Source of the DNA: an uncultured Flavobacteriales bacterium
Lineage (GTDB): Bacteria; Bacteroidota; Bacteroidia; Flavobacteriales_D; Sanyastnellaceae
Assembly (NCBI GenBank): GCA_937967465.1
Contig: CALBSW010000169.1
Location: 1-31,910, forward strand
Direction: 5' to 3'
DNA length: 31,910 nt
Under the pieces are notes generated by a model. It was not told the origin of the DNA and ran no database searches. It worked only from the letters and a program-made list of their open reading frames with translations. Shown here one piece after another: positions 7,792-15,771 of this stretch. A program made the position numbers and the translations under genes. The stretch's first letter is position 1; the number at the start of each line of letters is the position of its first letter.

Positions 7792-8732
7792 TCGATCAGT
7801 CCTCGGCCGGTCTTGACGATTCGGCCATCTTCCCGCATGGCATTGAAGAGCTTGTCCAGCACGCCATTGACAAAGGCGCCGGACTTCTCCGTGCTGTAGA
7901 ATTTGGCGAGCTCGATGTATTCATTCATCGTCACCTTCAACGGCACCGACTCGAAATTTCGCGCTTCAGCCAGCGCCATGCGGAGGAGAATCAGGTCCAT
8001 CGTGGCGATGCGGTCCACTTCCCAATTGGTGGCTGCGGACTCGATGGCCTCGTCGTGCTCGCCCGCCATGTCCAGCGTCTTGCTGAACAAGGTGTCGAGG
8101 AAGGCCTTGTCGTCTCCGTCGGGCTTCCACATCTCCGACAACACGAGGTCCTCCGAATCTTCGTTGATGGTCTTCACCGTCTTGAGCACGATGGAGCTCG
8201 CGAGGTCGAGGTCGTCGCTCCACAGAATGCTTTGTTCTTCGATCCAATCCTGCAGGGACTCGTCATTGATCAGGTGCTTCCGGAACATCCGGTTCAACGA
8301 TTCCCGGTCGTGCTGGAAACCGCGGTCCTCATTCTCCATGTAGGCCACGTATTCTTCACTGGCCACGAGCGACTTGAACAGGCGCTTGACGAGGTCGCGT
8401 TCTTGGCCCCAGCCGAGGGCGCGGTTCGCCGCTTCCTTGGCCAGCGTCTTGCTTTTGATGATGACTTTGAGGGGCTTGTTGTTGACGAACTTGGTGTTCG
8501 GGTGCAGGTCCTCGTGGCTGGGCTGCTGCTTCATCCGTCCCGCCTCAATCCGCTCAATCGCGGCGTCTTGCATCTCGGCGATCAACAACATCAGCAGGAT
8601 GTAGAGATCGTAGGTCTTCTCCAGGGCTGAGTAGAGAAGTTTGTGGGCATCCTCGACGGAGCCTTCCTTGTCGGAGTGGAACGCGTATAAGGCTTGAAGA
8701 ACCTTGATGCGGAGCTGGCGACGGTTGAACAT
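7788..8732 (-). CDS. nusB: Transcription antitermination factor NusB (long Bacteroidota form)
   Basis: NusB joins NusE, NusA and NusG in the antitermination complex that keeps RNA polymerase on rRNA operons. I place the start at ATG 8732 (MFNRRQLRIKVLQALYAF), which matches the usual N-terminus in this phylum; the frame is open further upstream to about 9083, but that would run through the divergent promoter region and the DUF4249 gene. The 314-residue length is about twice the E. coli protein, as is normal in Bacteroidota. The C-terminal part holds the NusB core, including EVDRIATMDLILLRMALAE and VTMNEYIELAKFYSTEKS, then GAFVNGVLDKL. It is the first gene of the minus-strand unit. A candidate -7-like ATTCTTTG immediately before the ATG would give a very short leader, but the match is poor. 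Confidence 0.93.
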   Translation of the reverse strand: MFNRRQLRIKVLQALYAFHSDKEGSVEDAHKLLYSALEKTYDLYILLMLLIAEMQDAAIERIEAGRMKQQPSHEDLHPNTKFVNNKPLKVIIKSKTLAKEAANRALGWGQERDLVKRLFKSLVASEEYVAYMENEDRGFQHDRESLNRMFRKHLINDESLQDWIEEQSILWSDDLDLASSIVLKTVKTINEDSEDLVLSEMWKPDGDDKAFLDTLFSKTLDMAGEHDEAIESAATNWEVDRIATMDLILLRMALAEARNFESVPLKVTMNEYIELAKFYSTEKSGAFVNGVLDKLFNAMREDGRIVKTGRGLIE

Positions 8733-8801
8733 GGCAAAGAATCGATTGCAAGGTGTGACAATTGGCCCGGTTTCACGCAAGGAAGCCGCAGATGTGGGGC
8801 A

Positions 8802-8809
8802 TAATTTTG
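8802..8809 (+). promoter_or_regulatory. Bacteroidota-type promoter -7 box for the DUF4249 gene
   Basis: TAATTTTG fits the Bacteroidota primary sigma -7 consensus TAnnTTTG at all fixed positions. It lies in the 117-base divergent gap between nusB and the DUF4249 gene, about 40 bases upstream of the ATG at 8850. The -33 TTG element is not evident at the expected spacing, so the match rests on the -7 box alone. Confidence 0.45.
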
Positions 8810-8849
8810 AACATGTTGACGCGCGGTGCGTTGCGTCATTGGACCCTTG

Positions 8850-9806
8850 ATGAATTCTGCATTGTACGCTCTGATTTCTCCCCGATGGATGTGGGCCGCG
8901 GCCCTGCTTGTGCTCGGCTTCACGGCTTGTGAGACTCCCATCGATGTGACCCTGCCAAATCAAGAGCCACTGTTGGTGCTCGAGGGTCGAATCGAACCGG
9001 GTCAGCCGCCCCTGGTGCTCATCAGCCGCTCCCAAGACTACTTCGCCCCGGTCGATGCCGCCCAGTTGGGCAGCTTGTATCAAGGGGGAGCCGAGGTGGT
9101 CATGGAGGTCAACGGGGTGGCCGAGCCGATGACCGAAATCTGCGCGGCTGACCTGGATTCATTGGAGTTGGCTTTGGCTTCCGGGTTGTTGGGGCTTCCC
9201 GTGGAGGTCCTCATGTTCAGCGAGTTGTGCGCTTACACGTCCTTCACCACCACAGGTGAAGTGGGCAACACGTATGGCATTCGCGCCAGTTTGGACGGGG
9301 ACACGGTATTCGCTCAATCCAAGTTGAATGCCCCAGTGGAATTGGACAGCTTGTGGTTCGGCATCCCCGGCAATGTGGACACCCTCGGCATCCTCTACGG
9401 GGTGTTTGACGATCCGGATTCCTTGGGCAATGCCTATCGCTTGTCCGCGGGTCGGGTGGGACGAGATCCCGGCTTTCTGTACCCCACCCAAAGCGCATTT
9501 GACGATGCATTTTTCAATGGCGTCGAATTTGAATTCTCCTTTTTCCGTCCCGTGACGGAGGAGGATTTCGCGGACGATGCCAACCCGGAGGAGATCGGAT
9601 TCTACAAGATTGGAGACACCGTGGCGGTGCGCTGGGACCACATCGACCGCGGTGCGTACGAAACCATCTCCAGCATGGAGGAGCAGATCCAGACACAAGG
9701 CAGTCCGTTTGCCAACCCATCGGATGTGTCCACCAATGTCCAAGGTGGTCTGGGTTTGTGGGTGGCGTATTCGCCTGTGATCGACACTGTCATCTGCGTG
9801 CCTTGA
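8850..9806 (+). CDS. DUF4249 domain-containing lipoprotein
   Basis: From ATG 8850 the product is 318 residues with Arg-12 before a hydrophobic stretch and lipobox LGFTAC (acylated Cys-27), so it is anchored to a membrane, probably the outer one. The frame can also begin at GTG 8826, but ATG 8850 is preferred because it gives a normal signal peptide and is well spaced from the -7 box. The mature N-terminus ETPIDVTLPNQEPLLVLEGRI, followed by LVLISRSQDYFAP, is the DUF4249 pattern (Cys, then DVxLP, then LVVEGxI, then LTRSxDYF). In Bacteroidota such proteins are commonly next to TonB-dependent receptors, but none is present here. Function is unknown; a role in surface binding or uptake is only inference. 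Confidence 0.85.
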   Translation: MNSALYALISPRWMWAAALLVLGFTACETPIDVTLPNQEPLLVLEGRIEPGQPPLVLISRSQDYFAPVDAAQLGSLYQGGAEVVMEVNGVAEPMTEICAADLDSLELALASGLLGLPVEVLMFSELCAYTSFTTTGEVGNTYGIRASLDGDTVFAQSKLNAPVELDSLWFGIPGNVDTLGILYGVFDDPDSLGNAYRLSAGRVGRDPGFLYPTQSAFDDAFFNGVEFEFSFFRPVTEEDFADDANPEEIGFYKIGDTVAVRWDHIDRGAYETISSMEEQIQTQGSPFANPSDVSTNVQGGLGLWVAYSPVIDTVICVP

Positions 9807-9825
9807 GCCCCTTAACTTCGGGGGC

Positions 9826-11277
9826 ATGAGGGGACCTTCGAACATCGCTGTGGCCGCTTGGCTGGCAGCCACCTTGGCTCCGGCATGGGCAGGCGCCCAG
9901 TCTGTGGAGCGCATCGACGTATACCGCGACGCCGCCGTGGTGACCTGGAACGCCACGTTGGACGCTGGCCAAATGGCGCCTGTCGCCCGCAGTTTTTCAT
10001 CCCAGACGGACGGCGTGGTGATCCTGACCGAGCCGGGAGATTTGGAAGTGGTGGCCACCAAAACCGCCCGGCTGGATTGGCGCACGCCCGATGTGGAGGT
10101 GCAGATGTCCGAACTCGAGGGCCGATTGGAAGGCCTTCAATTGGACCTCTCCCTCAAGTCGGCCCAATTGGACCTCGTAGAAGAGGACCTGGCCTTGTTG
10201 CGGGAGAACCGCCGGATTGGCGGCACGGCGGAGGCGGTGCTGGTGGAAGACATCGAGGACGTGTCCGAGTGGATGCACGCCGCATTCCGCGAAGCCCTCT
10301 ATCGCCGGTTAGAACTCCGGGAGGAAGTGGCAGCACTTCAGGCAGAGCTGGAGGTGTGGAATCAGAAAGTCAGCGGATTGGCATCCAGAGAGGCCACGGT
10401 CCACCATGTTGAACCTTCTGCGGCAGGCACCGTGTGGAGCCAGACGGTCGAATGGGATGCGGGATGGTCTCCAGCCGATGCGGTCACGTTGGAGGCCAGC
10501 GCGGCGACGTGGTCACAGCGGGTGGCCTATCACTTCAGTGTGCCCGTGGATGCTGCAGTGAATGTGGTGTTCGTCGACGGGAATTGGGCGGATGCCAACT
10601 CGGTTGCCGCAGCAGAAACGTCCATGGGCTATGAACGCAAAGCGAAGAAGGCCAGTGTGGGACGTCGCCTGCGGCTGGATGCGCCACGCCATCCGGCGCC
10701 AAATGCCGTGCAGGTGTCAGGTTCCACCCGTGGGGAAGTGCATTTGAACACCTTCCGCCGAGACGTCGTCGCCCAGTTTCATGGCATTCCAGCCCAATGG
10801 GAGGGCATCATGATGACGGTGTCTGTCGCCGAGGGAGAAGCCCGGGTCTTGACGTCATCCGAACTGTCCCTTCGGTTGCCCGGACAGGTTCCCCGTTGGG
10901 TCGGTTGGACTTCCCGTGCAGACTCCTTGCACATTGATGCGGGACAAGTGGCGAACTGGACGGTGCGCCGCGATGTCGAGCCCGGGTTGTGCAATCGCTC
11001 TGCATTGGGCAATCGAATCCACCACCGCCGGGCCTTCGCCATGGAGGTCAGCAACCGCAGCGATGCAGCAGGGTCGGTGATGCTGGTGGAGCCGCTTCCC
11101 CGCAACCGCGCGCTGGAAATCGAAGTCAATCCCGATGAACTCGATGGGGGCGTGTTGGACGAGAAGCGCGAGCAATTGGTCTGGCAATTCACGTTGCAGC
11201 CAGGAGAGAGCCGCACCCTGCGCTTTGCCTACGATGTGAGCCACGACCGCGAGGTGCCCACACCCGATTGGGATTGA
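9826..11277 (+). CDS. DUF4139/MuiA-like secreted protein
   Basis: The 483-residue product has a signal peptide (MRGPSNIAVAAWLAATLAPAWAGA, cleavage near residue 24). The first 70 residues fit the N-terminal DUF4140 pattern (IDVYRDAAVVTWNATLDAG). Residues about 85-190 form a heptad-rich, Leu/Glu-rich coiled coil. The C-terminal half resembles the DUF4139 beta domain, ending in VEPLPRNRALEIEV and LQPGESRTLRFAYDVSHDREV, which is the usual closing pattern of 'mucoidy inhibitor MuiA' relatives. The central DUF4139 strands are divergent and the protein is shorter than typical members (over 520). It follows the DUF4249 gene by 19 bases. The gap contains TAACTTCG, one mismatch from a -7 box, which could give a near-leaderless transcript. 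Function is unknown. Confidence 0.65.
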   Translation: MRGPSNIAVAAWLAATLAPAWAGAQSVERIDVYRDAAVVTWNATLDAGQMAPVARSFSSQTDGVVILTEPGDLEVVATKTARLDWRTPDVEVQMSELEGRLEGLQLDLSLKSAQLDLVEEDLALLRENRRIGGTAEAVLVEDIEDVSEWMHAAFREALYRRLELREEVAALQAELEVWNQKVSGLASREATVHHVEPSAAGTVWSQTVEWDAGWSPADAVTLEASAATWSQRVAYHFSVPVDAAVNVVFVDGNWADANSVAAAETSMGYERKAKKASVGRRLRLDAPRHPAPNAVQVSGSTRGEVHLNTFRRDVVAQFHGIPAQWEGIMMTVSVAEGEARVLTSSELSLRLPGQVPRWVGWTSRADSLHIDAGQVANWTVRRDVEPGLCNRSALGNRIHHRRAFAMEVSNRSDAAGSVMLVEPLPRNRALEIEVNPDELDGGVLDEKREQLVWQFTLQPGESRTLRFAYDVSHDREVPTPDWD

Positions 11278-11288
11278 AGTCTCAATCC
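11271..11288. terminator. Possible bidirectional terminator hairpin spanning two convergent stop codons
   Basis: GGATTGA (11271-11277), a 4-base loop AGTC, and TCAATCC (11282-11288) form a perfect 7-bp inverted repeat. It contains the TGA stop of the plus-strand DUF4139-like gene and the TGA stop of minus-strand lpxB, which end four bases apart. There is no U-tract on either side, so it would be a weak or Rho-assisted terminator at best. Confidence 0.35.
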
Positions 11289-12424
11289 TCGAGTGGCCGC
11301 AACAAGGCGTTCGCCACCCGTTGACTGGCCCCGGATTTGGACAAGGTCCGGCGCAACTCAGCTTGATCTTCCTGCTGTTGATGGCGCCCGGCATCTGAGG
11401 CGATGTCTCGCAATGCGGCCACGAGGGCTGCTGGGTGGCAGTCTTTCTGAATGCGTTCAGGCACGGCCTCCCGTCCGAGAATCAGGTTGACCAAGGAGAT
11501 GGAATCCACCTTGGAAAAGGCCTTCGCAATTTGGTAGGTCAGCGGGCTGGTCTTGTACGCGACGACTTGGGGCAATCCGGACAAGGCGGCCTCCAAGGTG
11601 GCCGTGCCGCTGGTGATCAGTCCAAGATCCGCGGCTTTGTAGAGCGCACGGGTTTCCCCAAACAGCACCGGCATGTCCGTCGGGTAGTCGGATGCCGTTC
11701 GACCAGGCGCGCCGGCGATGACCGGTTGCCATTCCGGGAGCGCGTTTGCTGTGGCTGAAAACACAGGCAGCATCCGCTGGAGCTCTTGCTTGCGGGACCC
11801 CGGCAGGAGCGCCAGAATGGGGCGTTGGGTGTCCAATCCGTGTTGACTGCACCAGGCTTGGTGTTGCGCTTCGTCCCAAGGGCTGTCGAGGTCGATGGAT
11901 TCGAGGAGCGGATGGCCGACGTATTCCACTTCGAGGTCCAGGCCCTCGTAGCAGGATGGCTCAAAGGGCAGGATCACGTGAAGCCGGTCGATGTCCCGGG
12001 CAATCCGGTGCACCCGATGTGCTTTCCAAGCCCACACTTGCGGTGAGATGTACATGTCGACCGCCATGCCCTGAGACTGGGCCCATTGCGCAATGCGCAG
12101 GTTGAACCCTGGGTAGTCCACCAGCAGAATGCGGTCGGGCTGAAACCTGGCAATGTCTTCCTTGACACGTTTCAGCAGGCGCCGAATGAACCCGAGCCGC
12201 GAGAGCACTTCCGCGAACCCCATGATGGAGGTGTTGCGGACATGCTCGACGAGTCCCACACCGAGGCGTTCCATCTCATCGCCCCCCATGCCCCGCATGC
12301 GGAGTTCCGGTTCCACGGTCAATGCCGCCTGGAGAACACGCGCCGCATGGGCGTCTCCCGAAGCTTCTCCGGCCAGTACGTAGACCTTTCGGGGACGGTC
12401 CCCTTGGGAGATAGGGGGCGTCAT
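11282..12424 (-). CDS. lpxB: Lipid-A-disaccharide synthase
   Basis: LpxB joins UDP-2,3-diacylglucosamine and 2,3-diacylglucosamine-1-phosphate to make the lipid A disaccharide; it works at the cytoplasmic face of the inner membrane (GT19). The 380-residue product has the conserved AGEASGD (18-24), SIMGFAEVL (66-74), DYPGFN (103-108), YISPQVWAWK (125-134), LPGSRKQE and SGTATLEAAL motifs, in the family's order. I start at ATG 12424 (MTPPISQGDR); the frame is open further upstream to 12637, but that would overlap the next gene almost entirely. The chosen start overlaps the stop of the upstream membrane protein by four bases (12421-12424). It ends four bases from a convergent gene. Assignment is secure and shows a Gram-negative LPS-type envelope. 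Confidence 0.95.
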   Translation of the reverse strand: MTPPISQGDRPRKVYVLAGEASGDAHAARVLQAALTVEPELRMRGMGGDEMERLGVGLVEHVRNTSIMGFAEVLSRLGFIRRLLKRVKEDIARFQPDRILLVDYPGFNLRIAQWAQSQGMAVDMYISPQVWAWKAHRVHRIARDIDRLHVILPFEPSCYEGLDLEVEYVGHPLLESIDLDSPWDEAQHQAWCSQHGLDTQRPILALLPGSRKQELQRMLPVFSATANALPEWQPVIAGAPGRTASDYPTDMPVLFGETRALYKAADLGLITSGTATLEAALSGLPQVVAYKTSPLTYQIAKAFSKVDSISLVNLILGREAVPERIQKDCHPAALVAALRDIASDAGRHQQQEDQAELRRTLSKSGASQRVANALLRPLED

Positions 12425-12735
12425 TCCGCTTGCATCTGGATGGCCACAATGGCGAGCACCAGCAGGACCATGACCAGCATGGAACCCCGCGCGAACCGGT
12501 CCAACTTCCGCCGATATGCGGTGTGGAAGACGGGCACCATGGCCAAGGTGCACAGGCTCAGAATCCGATCCTTGAAGAGGGGGCTTCCCAGAAACACCTC
12601 TCGGTGGAAATAGGCCAAGGATTCGCCTTGCGTCCACCCCCAGATGGTGCCCAACAGGACGTACCCGATCCCCCCCGCCAAAATGGCGGCCAAGGCGCCG
12701 AGTCCCATTTGATCCCGTTGGTCAGTCTTGGCCAT
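12421..12735 (-). CDS. Small predicted membrane protein of unknown function between surE and lpxB
   Basis: From ATG 12735 the product is 104 residues (MAKTDQRDQMG...) with three likely membrane helices at about residues 11-34, 57-73 and 84-102. A basic loop, HTAYRRKLDRFARG, lies between the second and third. An in-frame upstream start at 12765 would lie deeper inside surE, so the shorter form, which overlaps surE by 14 bases, is preferred. Its stop overlaps the lpxB start (ATGA), so it is translated with its neighbours. A small membrane protein in the surE-lpxB interval suggests a link to envelope biogenesis, but that is from position only. I recognise no domain. Confidence 0.7.
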   Translation of the reverse strand: MAKTDQRDQMGLGALAAILAGGIGYVLLGTIWGWTQGESLAYFHREVFLGSPLFKDRILSLCTLAMVPVFHTAYRRKLDRFARGSMLVMVLLVLAIVAIQMQAE

Positions 12736-13525
12736 GGGAGAGGTCCCAACTGTTGAGGGTGCCAATGGTGTGGTGCGCGGTCAGGTCGAACTGGACGGGC
12801 ACGACGCTCGCAAAGCCCCGCTGGAGGGCATGAATGTCGGTGTCCGCCCCTTTGTCGGGGTTGTGGAATTCGCCGCGCATCCAATAGTAGGGGCTGCCGC
12901 CAGGGGTCTCCCGTTGGTCGAAGGTGTCGCGCCAGTGCCCCATGGCTTGACGGCAAATCTGGATGCCTTGAAGCTCGGAGGGTGACACTTTCGGGATGTT
13001 GACGTTGAGGCAGGTGCCTTGGGGGAGTCCATGGTCGAGCACCGCCTTGGCCATCGTGCGGGCCACGTCCACCGAGGCGGTGAAGTCCGCATCCCAGCGT
13101 TCATCCAGCAGGGAGAATCCGATGGAGGGGATGCCGCACATCGCGCCTTCGACGGCCGCCGACATGGTGCCGGAGTAGATGACGTTGATGGAGGCATTGC
13201 TGCCGTGGTTGATGCCGCTCACGAGCAGATCGGGCAAGTTGTCTTCGCCGAAGACCTCCGCCACGGCCAGCTTGACACAATCGACCGGTGTGCCGGAACA
13301 GGCGCGCGCTTCGACACTGCCTCGCCCAAATTCAAAGGGGTGGAGGCGCAGGATGCGGCTGAAGGTCACCGCATGGCCCATCCCGCTTTGTGGGCTGTCT
13401 GGCGCGACGATGTAGACATCCCCAAAGTCGGTCATGGCTTCCGCCAACGCTTGGATGCCTTTGGCGGTGATGCCGTCATCATTGGTGACGACGATGCGGG
13501 GCCTGCGAGAAGTGTTTGGATTCAT
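12722..13525 (-). CDS. surE: 5'/3'-nucleotidase SurE
   Basis: SurE is a metal-dependent nucleoside-monophosphate phosphatase with a role in stationary-phase survival. The 267-residue product has the metal site NDDG at residues 15-18, the conserved Ser in VAPDSPQSGMG, the SGINHGSN motif and YSGTMSAAVEGAMCG, in the family's order and with normal length. The ATG at 13525 overlaps the pepD stop by four bases (13522-13525). The C-terminal end is overlapped by the small membrane protein. It forms a run pepD - surE - membrane protein - lpxB in which every junction overlaps, so co-translation is likely. Assignment is secure. Confidence 0.95.
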   Translation of the reverse strand: MNPNTSRRPRIVVTNDDGITAKGIQALAEAMTDFGDVYIVAPDSPQSGMGHAVTFSRILRLHPFEFGRGSVEARACSGTPVDCVKLAVAEVFGEDNLPDLLVSGINHGSNASINVIYSGTMSAAVEGAMCGIPSIGFSLLDERWDADFTASVDVARTMAKAVLDHGLPQGTCLNVNIPKVSPSELQGIQICRQAMGHWRDTFDQRETPGGSPYYWMRGEFHNPDKGADTDIHALQRGFASVVPVQFDLTAHHTIGTLNSWDLSHGQD

Positions 13526-14982
13526 GCGCGTTTGGGGGTGCGGACAAGGGCTTCCTTGAACCAGTTCCAGTATTTGGCAGTGGACGACACGGAAGCGCGC
13601 TCGTCCGGGCTGTGCGCTCCGAGGATGGTTGGTCCGAAGCTGACCATGTCGAGTCCCGGGTAACGGCTACCGAGGATGCCACACTCCAAGCCCGCATGGC
13701 AGGCCAGGACGAGGGGCTCTTCCTGATGCAGCTCACGGTAGAGGTCGGTCATCATGCGGACCACATCGCTGTCGGGATTGGGCGTCCAACCGGGGTATGC
13801 GCCACCGCGGCTCGGCGTCAGACCCGCCATGAGGAACGGGGCCTCAATCCGGCGCGCCAAGTCGAGCTTTTCCGAATCCACCGAGCTTCTCGTCAAACAG
13901 TGGGCCTCCAGGCGGCCTTCCTGAAGCAGGATGCGGGCCAGGTTGTTGGAGGTCTGGACCAAGCCTTCGATGTCCGGGCTCATGCGGTCAATGCCATTGG
14001 GGCAGGCATCCAAGGCGGAAAGGAACCCGGCAGCCACTTCGGAGGGCGCGACGTCCGCTGGTGCCCCGACGTCATGAAAATGGAGGCTCAGTTGTGGATC
14101 GGTGGTGCGGTACTCAGCTTGAATGGCGTTCACCAGTTCGTCCAGCCGCGTGGCCCATTCTGCGGCACTCCAACTCGAGGCGATCGTGGCGCGGGCTTCC
14201 CTGGGAATGGCATTGCGCAGTCCGCCGCCATCCAGCATGGCCAATTCCACCGTGGCGTCGTGATTCGACATGTCGCGCAAGAGGCGCACGAGCAGTTTGT
14301 TGGCGTTCGCGAGGCCTTTGTGGATGTCCATGCCGGAGTGGCCACCTGAGCCACCTTTGACTTCGATCAAAACCCCGTGCTCCTCGGTGCCGGGTGTGGC
14401 GGAGTACTCACCTCGGAAAGACAGGTCGACGCCACCCGCGCAGCCAATGCCGATTTCCCGATCGTCCTCGGTATCGAGGTTGAGCAGGATGTCGCCTTGC
14501 AGCCAGTTTTGTTGGAGCTCAAGGGCTCCGGTCATGCCGGTCTCTTCGTCGATGGTGAAGAGAAACTCCATGGGCGGATGGGGGAGGTCGGTGGATTCCA
14601 TGACCGCCAGCATGGTGGCCACACCCAAGCCGTTGTCGGCGCCAAGGGTGGTGCCCTCAGCGCGAACCCAATCGCCCTCGACCTTCATGCGGATGCCTTC
14701 CGTATCGAAGTCAAATTCGGTGTCGTTGTTTTTCTGGTGGACCATGTCCACGTGGCTCTGGAGGATGACCGTTTTCCGGTCTTCCATGCCGGAGGTGGCT
14801 GGTTTTCGGACCAGCACATTGCCGACGGCGTCGGACTCCACCTGAAGACCAGCCGCTTCTGCGAGCCCCTTGATCCAGGCGCAAACGGCCTGCTCCTTGC
14901 CGGAGGCGCGGGGGATGGCGTTGAGGTCAGCGAAGCGTCCCCAGAGGTTCCGAGGCTCGAGTTGGCGAATGGTGTCGGACAT
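13522..14982 (-). CDS. pepD: Cytosol nonspecific dipeptidase (aminoacyl-histidine dipeptidase), M20 family
   Basis: PepD hydrolyses a wide range of dipeptides in the cytosol using two zinc ions. From ATG 14982 the product is 486 residues, the usual size; an in-frame start at 15000 exists but adds only six residues. M20 ligands are visible: QSHVDM (His-77, Asp-79), GADNGLG (bridging Asp-116), DEETGMTG (catalytic and ligand Glu-146/147), and the C-terminal GAHSPDE that supplies the final His. The middle region contains the dimerisation 'lid'. There is no signal peptide. It begins 27 bases after the large BNR/VPS10-like gene, and its stop overlaps surE. A plausible role is finishing the breakdown of peptides imported after surface proteolysis; that link is inference. 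Confidence 0.94.
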   Translation of the reverse strand: MSDTIRQLEPRNLWGRFADLNAIPRASGKEQAVCAWIKGLAEAAGLQVESDAVGNVLVRKPATSGMEDRKTVILQSHVDMVHQKNNDTEFDFDTEGIRMKVEGDWVRAEGTTLGADNGLGVATMLAVMESTDLPHPPMEFLFTIDEETGMTGALELQQNWLQGDILLNLDTEDDREIGIGCAGGVDLSFRGEYSATPGTEEHGVLIEVKGGSGGHSGMDIHKGLANANKLLVRLLRDMSNHDATVELAMLDGGGLRNAIPREARATIASSWSAAEWATRLDELVNAIQAEYRTTDPQLSLHFHDVGAPADVAPSEVAAGFLSALDACPNGIDRMSPDIEGLVQTSNNLARILLQEGRLEAHCLTRSSVDSEKLDLARRIEAPFLMAGLTPSRGGAYPGWTPNPDSDVVRMMTDLYRELHQEEPLVLACHAGLECGILGSRYPGLDMVSFGPTILGAHSPDERASVSSTAKYWNWFKEALVRTPKRA

Positions 14983-15012
14983 GCCGTGAAATTCGCCCAA
15001 AATCGCCGGTCA

Positions 15013-15183
15013 CTGCGCGCATTCCGTTCCGAATCCAGCCAACAAAATCAACAAGTCCGCACTGGTCACGGCACCGTTGCCATCCACATCTTGCTCACAG
15101 TCCGCTGGGCACCCGAATTCGCTGAGCAATCCGAGGAGGTCGTCGATGGCGGTCAAGCCATCTCCATTCAAGTCACTGGCACA
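15013..15183 (-). other. Dockerin-like C-terminal module of the BNR/VPS10-like protein
   Basis: These 57 codons form the exact C-terminus: two copies of a D-x-N/D-x-D/N-G...DLLxLLxxFG half-motif separated by CPADC and closed by a final Cys two residues from the end. The pattern resembles paired EF-hand-like loops of type I dockerins, so calcium binding is plausible. The module aligns without gaps to the end of the metalloprotease (19158-19328). Confidence 0.6.
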
Positions 15184-15405
15184 TGGTGCGAGTTCTGAAG
15201 CAGACACGAACCCGTCGCAATTCACGTCACCGCCCAAGGGGGCGAGCGGTGCCCCGGGATAGAAGTTGGCGCTTCCATCGTTGCAATCCCCGGGGGTGGT
15301 CACCCAACCTGGAGGAGGAACCCCGCAGAAAGGCTGCGCGGACCCGAGGGCAGTGTCTCCGAATCCATCGCCGTCCACATCCGGCCAGGCTTCGGTCGGA
15401 AAGAA

Positions 15406-15771
15406 GCACGAGCCATTGTCTTCTGTGGCGCCGGGCGTGAAGTTGCAGGCATCCACATGGGTGCATCCCGAGAATTCGTCTCCGTCGCAGACCCCATCGC
15501 CATCGGCATCTCCGCTGAGGCATTGGCCCGCGCAGTCGAGGCCTTCCTCCGGGAAGGTGCAGCCCCCATCATCGCACAGCGCGAACAGGTCGAAGTTGCA
15601 AGCGGCTGGGTGGGTGCAGCCCGAGGCTTGGATGCAACTCGCATCGCTCCGGGTGGCTTCCGGGTCGTAGTTGCACGCCGTGGAGGACGTGCAGCCATAG
15701 CAGGAGAAGTCGCAATCCCCGGGAGCGTCCGCGGCCGGATTGAAGTTGCACGCTTCGGGCTCCATGCAGCC
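15406..15771 (-). repeat. Block of four Cys-rich protein repeats (GC-x3-AC-N-Y/F)
   Basis: In the encoded protein, GCMEPEACNF, GCTSSTACNY, GCTHPAACNF and GCTHVDACNF each begin a unit of about 20-40 residues that ends with a Cys-containing DDGSC-like stretch. A fifth unit (GCTDSYASNY) lies apart at about 16090-16152. This repeat is common in large surface proteins of marine Bacteroidota; conserved cysteines suggest disulfides. Function is not established. Confidence 0.65.

Noticed and set aside
8733..9083. Upstream extension of the nusB frame to 9083
   Set aside because: It would run across the divergent promoter and the DUF4249 gene; homologues start at MFNRRQLRIK (8732).
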